From assembly GCA_003635305.1 (NCBI GenBank), contig PYJE01000068.1:21882-68170 (forward strand): a DNA stretch of 46,289 nt, given 5' to 3'. The notes under the pieces are model-generated. The model searched no databases and was not told the DNA's origin. It was given only the letters and a program-made list of their open reading frames with translations. Origin of the DNA: Candidatus Poribacteria bacterium (lineage in GTDB: Bacteria > Poribacteria > WGA-4E > WGA-3G). The translations under genes were made by a program, and so were the position numbers. Shown here in pieces: positions 40,877 to 46,289 of this stretch (positions are counted from its first letter, which is position 1; the number at the start of each line of letters is the position of its first letter).

Positions 40877-41863
40877 CTATATCCGCCCTACCGCATCGCG
40901 ATAGGGCCCGTGGACAGCGAAAGCCAGCACAGTCTTCAGCAATTCCTGCGGATTGCCTGTATCGTAACGCCGCCCTGCAACGCGATAACCTCCCATTCCT
41001 TCGCGCCGAATCAGTTCCGCCATTGCATCGCGCAGTTGGATTTCACCGTGCGTCACGATATTGTCTCGGTAGTGATGCTCCAAGATGTCAAACAGGAGCG
41101 GTGTGAGCAGATCGATGCCGAAATTACAGAGGTACTGCTGCGACGAAAGCCCTTCCACGCGTAGTGTTTCCCGCGCAACGTCTACCGTCGGTTTTTCGGC
41201 GATGTGGGTTAAGTGGAAAAGTCTATTCTCGGCGGTTCCGGTAGGCGCGGTTTGTAACCGCGCACGTTGATGCCCATTTTCATCGGTTCCGGTAGGCGCG
41301 GTTTCCAACCGCGCACCACGATGCCCATGCACAATTCCGTTGAGATGCAGTTCGCTCTCATCGCAAATGTCAAGGCTAGTGACAGATGTGCCTATCTGCG
41401 CATAAATGTCAACCAATTGTTTCGCGCAGGAAACATCTGTCTCTGATAAATAGAGATGATCTCCGAGCAGAATCATGACTGGCTCGCCATCGGCGAATGC
41501 TTTGGCGCAGTAGATGGCGTGCCCGAAGCCTTGCGGTTCGGCCTGAATCGCGAAGTGCAACCGTTCGCCGATTTCTGCTAACCTATCCGCCTGCATCGCC
41601 AATGCCGCTTTCTCGCGAATGGCGGCGGGAACGACACCGGAAAAATAGTCGGCAATCGGCTCAACTTGGTGCGGCTGCGCGACGAGGCACACCTCCTCTA
41701 TCCTTGCCGTTAACGCCTCCTCAATAATGAGTTGGATAATCGGTTTCGCGAAGCCATCCTGCGCGATAATCGGAAAGAGTGCTTTTGGCACGGCTTTGGT
41801 GGCAGGAAAAAGACGCGTGCCGTAGCCGGCGATGGGAATAATAGCCTTTTTAATTCGGCGCAC
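40877..41863 (-). CDS. galU: UTP-glucose-1-phosphate uridylyltransferase with repeat insertion
   Basis: About 328 aa. I place the start at GTG 41863 (VRRIKKAIIPIAGYGTRLFPATK) with GAGGAA at 41873-41878; the open frame to 41974 runs through two repeat elements. Signature blocks: IPIAGYGTRLFPATKAVPKALFPI (nucleotide binding), PIIQLIIEEA, GFGHAIYCAKAFADGEPVMILLGDHLY and YLCNFGIDLLTPLLFDIL. It makes UDP-glucose for cell-surface sugars. Between HLNGIV and RLFHLTHIAEKP, two 17-residue copies (ending ETAPTGTDEN and QTAPTGTAEN) are inserted. They come from tandem family-A palindromes (41231-41328). Activity with this extra loop cannot be judged. Confidence 0.92.
   Translation of the reverse strand: MRRIKKAIIPIAGYGTRLFPATKAVPKALFPIIAQDGFAKPIIQLIIEEALTARIEEVCLVAQPHQVEPIADYFSGVVPAAIREKAALAMQADRLAEIGERLHFAIQAEPQGFGHAIYCAKAFADGEPVMILLGDHLYLSETDVSCAKQLVDIYAQIGTSVTSLDICDESELHLNGIVHGHRGARLETAPTGTDENGHQRARLQTAPTGTAENRLFHLTHIAEKPTVDVARETLRVEGLSSQQYLCNFGIDLLTPLLFDILEHHYRDNIVTHGEIQLRDAMAELIRREGMGGYRVAGRRYDTGNPQELLKTVLAFAVHGPYRDAVGRI
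41231..41328. repeat. 51-bp tandem repeat carrying family-A palindromes inside galU
   Basis: Two direct copies with a period of 51 bp (41231 and 41282). Each contains GGTAGGCGCGGTTT.AACCGCGCAC (41240-41265, 41291-41316). Each has the palindrome GGCGCGGTT/AACCGCGC, flanked by CGGTTCC and TGATGCCCAT. Because 51 is divisible by 3, the frame is kept and adds 34 residues. Confidence 0.85.
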
Positions 41864-41878
41864 GGTTCTGAATTCCTC

Positions 41879-41906
41879 GTAGGCGCGCTTGAAAAGCACG
41901 CCTACC
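41879..41906. repeat. Family-A palindromic element upstream of galU
   Basis: GTAGGCGCGCTTGAAAAGCA CGCCTACC, palindromic. It lies 16 bases upstream of the galU GTG on the minus strand and accounts for part of the misleading 5' open frame. Confidence 0.7.
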
Positions 41907-41917
41907 AGAGGGAAACG

Positions 41918-42022
41918 GAAGCAAGATTCACAAGATTCACAAGATTTCCAGGATAACCTCACTTGTTTCGACAACGGCCCCTATAATCCTGCGAATCTTG
42001 GAAGTCCCGCAAATCTTGCTTC
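41918..42022. repeat. Imperfect 37-bp inverted repeat (AAGATTCAC type)
   Basis: The left arm 41918-41954 contains the internal direct repeat CAAGATTCA/CAAGATTCA. The right arm 41986-42022 (ATCCTGCGAATCTTGG then AAGTCCCGCAAATCTTGC) is its imperfect complement. The arms flank 31 bases between the LamG gene and galU; the right arm touches the LamG stop. Possible miniature mobile element or terminator. Confidence 0.55.
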
Positions 42023-42776
42023 AGTCGCGCAACCCCTTGAGGTAGCCCCAGGTGGTTGAGAGTTTGCCGGCAGGTTCCACAGGCAAAGAATCGCTTTCGG
42101 ATTCAAAGTTCTGCTTCACCTCGGCTTCATCCAAGATCCTGTCGTAGATGCGAACATTGTCGATCATCCCGATAAGGTATCTGCCATCGTGTTCACTGCC
42201 GATGCGGCGTTCGTCCATGTTTTCAGGCGTGCCGCCCGCGGTGCCTTCGTCCATCAACTCGCCATCAACGTAGAGTTTGAGCTCATCCTCTTTGGTATCG
42301 CTGGTGTAAATGATGTGATACCAGGTCTCCGTCTCGGCGTTCATGCGAATCTTGACACCATCGTTTTTATGCACCTGAATCTGGTTGCCTTCAAACTTAA
42401 AATGGACTTTCCCAGCGGCCCACTGCCACGTGGAGACGATGCCTTGGATGCCGCCAAACTGGCCCTCCAGGGCCCAGCACTCAATAGACACCTTCTCAAA
42501 CGAACCGAGCGCGGGGATTTCAACGTAGTTCTCCGCATCGCCTTCAAACTCCATTGCATCCCCCATCGGGCCTTCGACGAACTTGAGTTTGCCTATCATT
42601 TCGGCATCGTTCTCGCCGAGGGCATCCTTAACGGTTTTGCCATCCAGATCAGCCTCATTGAGCGTATACATGGCGACGAGGCCGTCGGTGACGAAGTCTT
42701 GTGCATTCGCCGCGGTGACATAGCAAAGTGCCGTCAAGAGCAGGCAAAACGCACAGACTACGATATTTCTATTCAT
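42021..42776 (-). CDS. Secreted LamG-domain protein with TTWG tail
   Basis: A 251-aa protein. ATG 42776 (MNRNIVVCAF) has AAGGAG 7 bases upstream; the ATG at 42782 is too close to it. The signal peptide runs to TAANAQ. A single LamG/concanavalin domain follows: GLVAMYTLNEADLDGKTVKDALG, AMEFEGDAENYVEIP, SIECWALEG, WYHIIYTSD, LKLYVDGELMDEG and GMIDNVRIYDRILDEAEVKQNF. The last residues VEPAGKLSTTWGYLKGLRD carry the same tail as the three paralogs at 3-2270, though the domain differs. Probably binds glycans or sits at the surface. Distant from those genes, so the tail suggests a shared export or anchoring route. Confidence 0.88.
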   Translation of the reverse strand: MNRNIVVCAFCLLLTALCYVTAANAQDFVTDGLVAMYTLNEADLDGKTVKDALGENDAEMIGKLKFVEGPMGDAMEFEGDAENYVEIPALGSFEKVSIECWALEGQFGGIQGIVSTWQWAAGKVHFKFEGNQIQVHKNDGVKIRMNAETETWYHIIYTSDTKEDELKLYVDGELMDEGTAGGTPENMDERRIGSEHDGRYLIGMIDNVRIYDRILDEAEVKQNFESESDSLPVEPAGKLSTTWGYLKGLRD

Positions 42777-42898
42777 TTTCATTCTCCTTCTGATTGCCAG
42801 AAAGTTAAGTTTGAATATAGTTTAACACATTGAATTCAGGATGTCAAGGTAAAAATCAACAGCAGTGCGAGGAAGATGTTCCTTTATCCACAAAAGCG

Positions 42899-43225
42899 TT
42901 AACCAAAAAAGTGTTTGCCGACATACCCGACAATGAAACCCACGCTCACGACAATCGCCACGATCAGCGTCCAACGACGTTGAAGTTTCCAATACCGTGG
43001 GAACTTTCGCGCTATCACGTAGAGCTGGGAAATGCCCTGTTCCGTATAGTTTGTCCAAATGAGCATCAACCACAACGTAAGCATCATCAAAACGCTCTCC
43101 AGAATGTCTTGGCCCTTCACGTAGTACCGGAAGACCACGAAGAGAAAACCGGACAGCGCGAGGCCCCAGAGGACGAGTTTCGCAGCCGTCCCTCGTATCG
43201 GTGTCTGTTCTTTATCTGCAAGCAT
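42899..43225 (-). CDS. Small three-helix membrane protein
   Basis: A 108-aa protein with AAAGGAG about 8 bases before the ATG (43225). Hydrophobic helices: LVLWGLALSGFLFVVF, ESVLMMLTLWLMLIW and TLIVAIVVSVGFIVGYVG. A basic stretch (RKFPRYWKLQRRW) lies between helices two and three. I do not recognise a family. It is in the same direction as the next small membrane gene upstream. Confidence 0.7.
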   Translation of the reverse strand: MLADKEQTPIRGTAAKLVLWGLALSGFLFVVFRYYVKGQDILESVLMMLTLWLMLIWTNYTEQGISQLYVIARKFPRYWKLQRRWTLIVAIVVSVGFIVGYVGKHFFG

Positions 43226-43313
43226 CTGTTTGCTCCTTTGACGAGAATTGTTAAATAGTATATCCGCTGTTCCGAAAAAAAATCAAGAGAATTTGAGGTT
43301 TTGGCAGAGGTAT

Positions 43314-43586
43314 CTAGTTTTCGGTTTTCGCTTCGGATGCAGCCTTCTCTCCTTTCGCCCCCTCCTGCTGGCTCGGGAAAACAGTTCCATATCTCTTTAT
43401 CGGTGCCTTTTGCTTCGGGGGCATCAGGCGGAGATCAAACACGAAAAAGAGCACGAAAGAAATGAGAAGAGAGACACCAAACAAAGCCCAACCAACATAT
43501 CTAAGCCGTTGAACTATCTGCTTTAACCGGTTTTTAAACCGCGCGAGTTCTGACTCTGGACGATGCCGTAATTGACGCAGATCCAT
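43314..43586 (-). CDS. Small single-helix membrane protein
   Basis: A 90-aa protein with AAGGAGG close before ATG 43586. The basic N-terminus (RQLRHRPESELARFKNRLKQIVQRLR) precedes one membrane helix (WALFGVSLLISFVLFFVF) and a soluble, charged tail. No family is recognised. It is probably co-transcribed with the gene at 42899-43225, 88 bases downstream. Confidence 0.65.
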   Translation of the reverse strand: MDLRQLRHRPESELARFKNRLKQIVQRLRYVGWALFGVSLLISFVLFFVFDLRLMPPKQKAPIKRYGTVFPSQQEGAKGEKAASEAKTEN

Positions 43587-43627
43587 TTTGTCCTCCTTGT
43601 GTTCAGGACTGACACAAGATGATGGTG

Positions 43628-43651
43628 TTAGGCGCGGTTTGCAACCGCTCC
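43628..43651. repeat. Decayed family-A palindromic element
   Basis: TTAGGCGCGGTTTGCAACCG then CTCC: the right arm is incomplete. It is upstream (minus strand) of the 43314-43586 gene. Confidence 0.5.
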
Positions 43652-43982
43652 TTCTGAAAGTGATAGAGTTTGCGTAAGTGCTCTGTTTTTGGAACGATAC
43701 TTAGCATTGCCTCCGCTGCGTCGTATCTCAAAAGACTTTGAGAAACCTGACGAGCGACTAACCGCCTAAAGCCATTTTACCACCACCTGCAGCGGTTCCG
43801 AGACCTGTCCACCCGGTGGTTGCGACGACACCCGCCTAAATATATGCGTTGATGGCGATTTTTTTTGTTTTCGGAAAAAACGTTAGGATTCGGATCTGAA
43901 CCGAAGAGAGAATCGCAAGGACATCAGTGCGCTGATGAGGATGCTGATGACTCTATTCCTAAGCATGGAGACCTTCCAAAGA

Positions 43983-44012
43983 AAACCCCACGGCTCGGAG
44001 GTCGCGGGGTTT
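43983..44012. terminator. Terminator-like hairpin AAACCCC/GGGGTTT
   Basis: Arms 43983-43989 and 44006-44012 are perfectly complementary, with extra inner pairs (CG/CG). The A/T flanks make it usable in both directions. Function is a guess. Confidence 0.35.
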
Positions 44013-44041
44013 GTTATTGCGCGTCAGGGCCGCGTGATGAG

Positions 44042-44073
44042 CGAAAACCTGTGTGACTGGGCGTAGGTTTTCG
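44042..44073 (-). terminator. Hairpin downstream of the small secreted protein gene
   Basis: CGAAAACCT (44042-44050) and AGGTTTTCG (44065-44073), a 9-bp stem, 17 bases past the stop of the minus-strand gene. No long T-run. Confidence 0.45.
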
Positions 44074-44090
44074 TTGGGAGGGTTGGCTTT

Positions 44091-44429
44091 CTAGTCAAAG
44101 ACAACCGCGTGTCGTGTGATCGTCTTCTCGATTTGGATGAGGATACTGTGATCTGGATGCGACCAGTAGTCGATTACACTACCACTCGTCCAGTCATGAT
44201 ACCTCCCGTAGTGTGAACTACTGTGTGGGTGCACATCCTCGAGATCGATCGTTGGTGGGCGTACGTTGCCGGTACGCCACTCTAAGACGTAGGTTACTAT
44301 CTGTGTAGCCCCCTCTTCATCGTAGCTGCTCTGTGCAGTCTGGGTCGGCGAAATCGTGAGGACCGCCGAGAGAACTGCGAGAACTGTGAGAGCCACTAAG
44401 GTGGCCTTGTGGATCAGTCTTCTTAACAT
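44091..44429 (-). CDS. Small secreted protein, HYGRYHDW family (copy A)
   Basis: A 112-aa protein. It starts at ATG 44429 (MLRRLIHKATLVALTVLAVLS), with AAAGGAG 11 bases upstream, the same arrangement as in copy B. The signal peptide ends near SPTQTAQ. After SSYDEEG comes a divergent middle, then the block HYGRYHDWTSGSVIDYW plus SHPDH, identical in copy B (45232-45573). DNA identity over this block is almost complete (one difference in about 67 bases), while the rest has diverged. Aromatic and His/Asp-rich, so it may bind a ligand or metal. No known family recognised. Confidence 0.75.
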   Translation of the reverse strand: MLRRLIHKATLVALTVLAVLSAVLTISPTQTAQSSYDEEGATQIVTYVLEWRTGNVRPPTIDLEDVHPHSSSHYGRYHDWTSGSVIDYWSHPDHSILIQIEKTITRHAVVFD

Positions 44430-44474
44430 GAGTCTTAACTCTCCTTTAACAAGTGTCACTCGCGCGGGGTCTCG

Positions 44475-45152
44475 CTAGTGTGAATGCGAGGACTCATCAT
44501 GCGAGTGTGATGGGTGAGCAACAGGGGCCTCCGGCCCATAAAGTGCGTCGGGGCCATACTTCCGGACGAGTGACCGAGCGTACTCCAGAAACTCGTCGTT
44601 CCTTTGATGTGGAACGAGCTGCGCCTGAAGTTCCGCGTGCCTTAATCGGTCTGCGGCCGTGTAAACGGGTGCAGTCGCGATTCTCAGTTCTAAATCCAGA
44701 AACTCTTCAACTTCTGGAATATCGCCGTTCATGGCGATGAGTGCAGGTCTCATCATCTCCACGCGTTTGTAGGGATCGTTGAAATCCTCTGGGCGATACT
44801 TGCGCCTCGGTTTTTCTGCCTCTGTTGCTACCTCGTCTGAAGGTGTCGTTTCTGCGTTTGACACCGTTTCGGTTGTCCTCTCAGTCACTGAGAGCTCACC
44901 CTCATCGGTTTCTACCGTGGAGAGAGGTTCATGAACGTGAGTTTGTTCATGAGTCTCTTCGTGGTGAGGAATCGGTTCTTCGTGGGCATGTCCAGAGTTG
45001 CTGTGCTCATGCTCAGCAGGGACGTGCACCGCGGGCGTGGGTGGTTTTGGTAGTGCTTCGTCAAACTGTTTTTTCTGCCATTCGGCATAAAAGAAAATGC
45101 CTGTGCAGAAAGCAATAAGGAGCACTATGCTGGTAACTAGGTATTTTGACAT
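44475..45152 (-). CDS. His-rich membrane-anchored protein
   Basis: A 225-aa protein starting MSKYLVTSIVLLIAFCTGIFFYAEWQKK at 45152, with AAAGGAA upstream. One N-terminal membrane helix would place the rest outside the cytosol. Residues about 42-77 are His/Glu-rich (VPAEHEHSNSGHAHEEPIPHHEE, THVHEP), and the C-terminus is HPSHSHDESSHSH, typical of Zn/Ni/Cu-binding sequences. The middle (RPEDFNDPYKRVEMMRPALIAMNGDIPEVEEF) is helical and acidic. It lies between the two HYGRYHDW proteins on the same strand. No family recognised; metal binding is inference from composition. Confidence 0.75.
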   Translation of the reverse strand: MSKYLVTSIVLLIAFCTGIFFYAEWQKKQFDEALPKPPTPAVHVPAEHEHSNSGHAHEEPIPHHEETHEQTHVHEPLSTVETDEGELSVTERTTETVSNAETTPSDEVATEAEKPRRKYRPEDFNDPYKRVEMMRPALIAMNGDIPEVEEFLDLELRIATAPVYTAADRLRHAELQAQLVPHQRNDEFLEYARSLVRKYGPDALYGPEAPVAHPSHSHDESSHSH

Positions 45153-45231
45153 AGTAATTTCCTTTAGACGCGCGCAGGACGCTGAACTCATTGTCCTGCA
45201 CTGTCAAGGAGTCGAGGTCTGCGTGGAAGAC

Positions 45232-45573
45232 TTAAGCTACGAGGGTATAGTGAATATACTCAACTCGATACACAGTCCTCTCCGCGAAGTAGAGCGTCTC
45301 GTGATCTGGATGCGACCAGTAGTCGATTACACTACCACTCGTCCAGTCATGATACCTCCCATAGTGTGAGGTAATATGTCCGTGCAGATCCTCCGGATGG
45401 ATGGTTGTACGGGCATGAGACCCGGGATATGGACCGTCTATATAATAATAGTCCGTGACAACCAGGGTAAATCCACCCTCATCGTAGCTGCTCCGTGCAG
45501 TCTTGTTTGGCGTAATCGTGAAGACCGCGCAGATACAAGCGATGATCAGGAAGAGGATAAGTTTCTTGAACAT
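45232..45573 (-). CDS. Small secreted protein, HYGRYHDW family (copy B)
   Basis: A 113-aa paralog of copy A: signal MFKKLILFLIIACICAVFTI, SSYDEGG, then HITSHYGRYHDW and SGSVIDYWSHPDH, then a different tail (ETLYFAERTVYRVEYIHYTLVA). The 5' region (AAAGGAGAATTTACGCTC before ATG) also resembles copy A. It is first in a probable three-gene unit with the His-rich protein and copy A. Function unknown. Confidence 0.75.
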   Translation of the reverse strand: MFKKLILFLIIACICAVFTITPNKTARSSYDEGGFTLVVTDYYYIDGPYPGSHARTTIHPEDLHGHITSHYGRYHDWTSGSVIDYWSHPDHETLYFAERTVYRVEYIHYTLVA

Positions 45574-45905
45574 GAGCGTAAATTCTCCTTTCGGACTCCC
45601 TTTTTAGGTATCCGAATAAACTTGAAAAATTTTCCTAACGGACGCGGCTTGTTGGTATAGCAAACCGAGCCTATCTTAAATGCCCCTTCTTCAGTGCCGC
45701 CCAGCGAGCCGGACAGTTGGGAAGGTTCGAGAAGATTTGTGCGAACAAGCTGCGAGACTAGGAAAACTAAACGTTTGCAGGAGACGTGTCTAATGATAAC
45801 ACGCCCACTGCATGAAATCAACAACTAAACAACAATCGTGGTATCTACCTTTTCGTTTCCAAAAACGGACAGATACCCCGTAGCGGACTGAAATGTGGGC
45901 TAGGG
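45574..45905. other. Non-coding region with one hairpin
   Basis: 332 bases with no supported gene. The one clear structure is the GGTATCT/AGATACC hairpin (45840-45877), which lies downstream of the minus-strand sigma factor gene and may be its terminator. The promoter of the HYGRYHDW unit should lie near 45600-45750, but no convincing hexamers are seen. Confidence 0.45.
45840..45877 (-). terminator. Hairpin after the sigma factor gene
   Basis: GGTATCT (45840-45846) and AGATACC (45871-45877) with an inner CGTTT/AAACG pairing, about 30 bases past the stop at 45906. Confidence 0.4.
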
Positions 45906-46289
45906 CTACTTCTCCGGCGGCGAAAGTTCACGGAGTGCCTCGGAAAGTCGCTTTCTTATCGTCGTCTTCCGCGACTTCACCGTGTTCTCGGGAATGCCGA
46001 GTCTCTCCCCTATCTCCGCCGACGTGTAACCCGCCTCCCACAACTTCAGCACGTCTACATATTTGGCATCCAACCCCTCAAGGAACATCATCGCCGCGTC
46101 ACTTAGGGAACCGCCGGCGCGGCCCCTGCGCGATTGTTCAGCGGCTGCCCGCTGGATGTCTGCGGCGAGTGCCACGGCCTGCTGGTGTTTCTGGGCGGCG
46201 CGTCCAAAGTCGGCGCATTTGTTGCGCGCGACTTGCTTGAGCCACTTGTCCACCTCGCGGATAGCGGTGGGGTCTTTGCGCACCTGCTT
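45906..46289 (-). CDS. ECF-type sigma factor, N-terminally cut by window edge
   Basis: 128 codons are visible and the frame stays open to the window end. VDKWLKQVARNKCADFGR resembles the end of sigma region 2 in planctomycete-type ECF factors (W L..IARNK..D..R). After a linker, LDAKYVDVLKLWEAGYTSAEIGERLGIPENTVKSRKTTIRKRLSEAL is region 4, with a helix-turn-helix (AEIGERLGIPENTVKSR). It would direct RNA polymerase to extracytoplasmic-stress or similar promoters. No anti-sigma gene is visible downstream. The N-terminal part lies outside the window. Confidence 0.88.
   Translation of the reverse strand, partial: KQVRKDPTAIREVDKWLKQVARNKCADFGRAAQKHQQAVALAADIQRAAAEQSRRGRAGGSLSDAAMMFLEGLDAKYVDVLKLWEAGYTSAEIGERLGIPENTVKSRKTTIRKRLSEALRELSPPEK

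Larger units (their letters stand above)
43587..44090. other. 504-base non-coding region with several hairpins
   Basis: No supported gene. It contains a decayed family-A palindrome (43628-43651), an AAACCCC/GGGGTTT hairpin (43983-44012) and a CGAAAACCT/AGGTTTTCG hairpin (44042-44073). It also has several CTGATGA motifs around 43931-43950. The hairpins near 44042 lie just past the stop of the 44091 gene and may terminate it. A small RNA is possible but not shown. Confidence 0.45.

Noticed and set aside
41864-41974. N-terminal extension of GalU
   Set aside because: The extra 37 codons translate two repeat elements; the GTG at 41863 has a good ribosome binding site and gives the normal GalU start.
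43920-44000. Possible hammerhead ribozyme (CTGATGA plus GAAA)
   Set aside because: CTGATGA occurs twice and GAAA follows, but no helix II between them and no helix I/III arms pair convincingly by eye.
1-46289. tRNA genes, rRNA genes, CRISPR arrays, transposase genes
   Set aside because: None was recognisable by eye; the tandem repeats found are too short or protein-coding, without spacer structure. tRNAscan and CRISPR finders would settle this.

Overview
The window is one contiguous stretch of a bacterial chromosome with few overlapping genes and no prophage, insertion sequence, CRISPR array or tRNA that I can see. The gene mix suggests an uncultured PVC/planctomycete-like bacterium, most likely of the Candidatus Poribacteria type. 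It includes a DUF1549/DUF1553 protein, LamG-type secreted proteins, a P1 peptidase, a sugar-phosphate isomerase/epimerase, a CapA-like protein, a DUF6785-type membrane protein, DUF4416, and an ECF sigma factor. The lineage is inferred from gene content and style, not proven.

Layout. 1-2270: three tandem paralogous secreted proteins (the first cut by the window edge) sharing a C-terminal TTWG tail. 2464-3931: a rhodanese / MauE-like / DUF1573-like membrane set joined by ATGA overlaps. 3948-4712 (-): sugar isomerase. 4962-5321: DUF1232 protein. 5526-7148: HtrA/Deg protease. 7410-8420: MDR dehydrogenase. 8551-10707: EF-G. 10704-12373 (-): P1 peptidase and DUF4416 protein. 12713-23698: rpoB and rpoC behind a strong sigma-70-type promoter, without rplJL upstream. 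23765-25228: a methyltransferase fused to an Mrr-like nuclease domain. 25261-26649 (-): fumarase. 26862-31587: aldolase-like, coiled-coil, CapA-like and multi-pass membrane proteins. 31741-39596: Lon, DUF1549/1553 and a large TPR protein. 39660-40815: truncated biotin ligase and DUF523. 40877-43586 (-): GalU, a LamG protein and two small membrane proteins. 44091-45573 (-): two near-duplicate small secreted proteins flanking a His-rich membrane-anchored protein. 45906-end (-): C-terminal part of an ECF sigma factor.

The most unusual signal is in the RNA polymerase genes. RpoB (about 1515 aa) and RpoC (2089 aa) are greatly enlarged by tandem arrays of one shared repeat of about 40 residues (core like YRVTAVHHPxCPLxxG, then LTxxEYxxxRKxYxGF). 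RpoB has about five units in its lobe region. RpoC has ten or more inside the trigger loop, where Escherichia coli carries the much smaller SI3 insertion. RpoC also has an extra Cys-rich insertion near its N-terminus.

A second theme is small dispersed palindromes of several families. They sit between genes, at gene ends, and in frame inside coding sequences (galU, the TPR gene, EF-G, the DUF1549 gene), where they appear to have added peptide segments. They also explain several misleading upstream start codons, so I moved the starts of galU, lon and the MDR gene downstream. Findings rest on sequence reading only; no database search was run.
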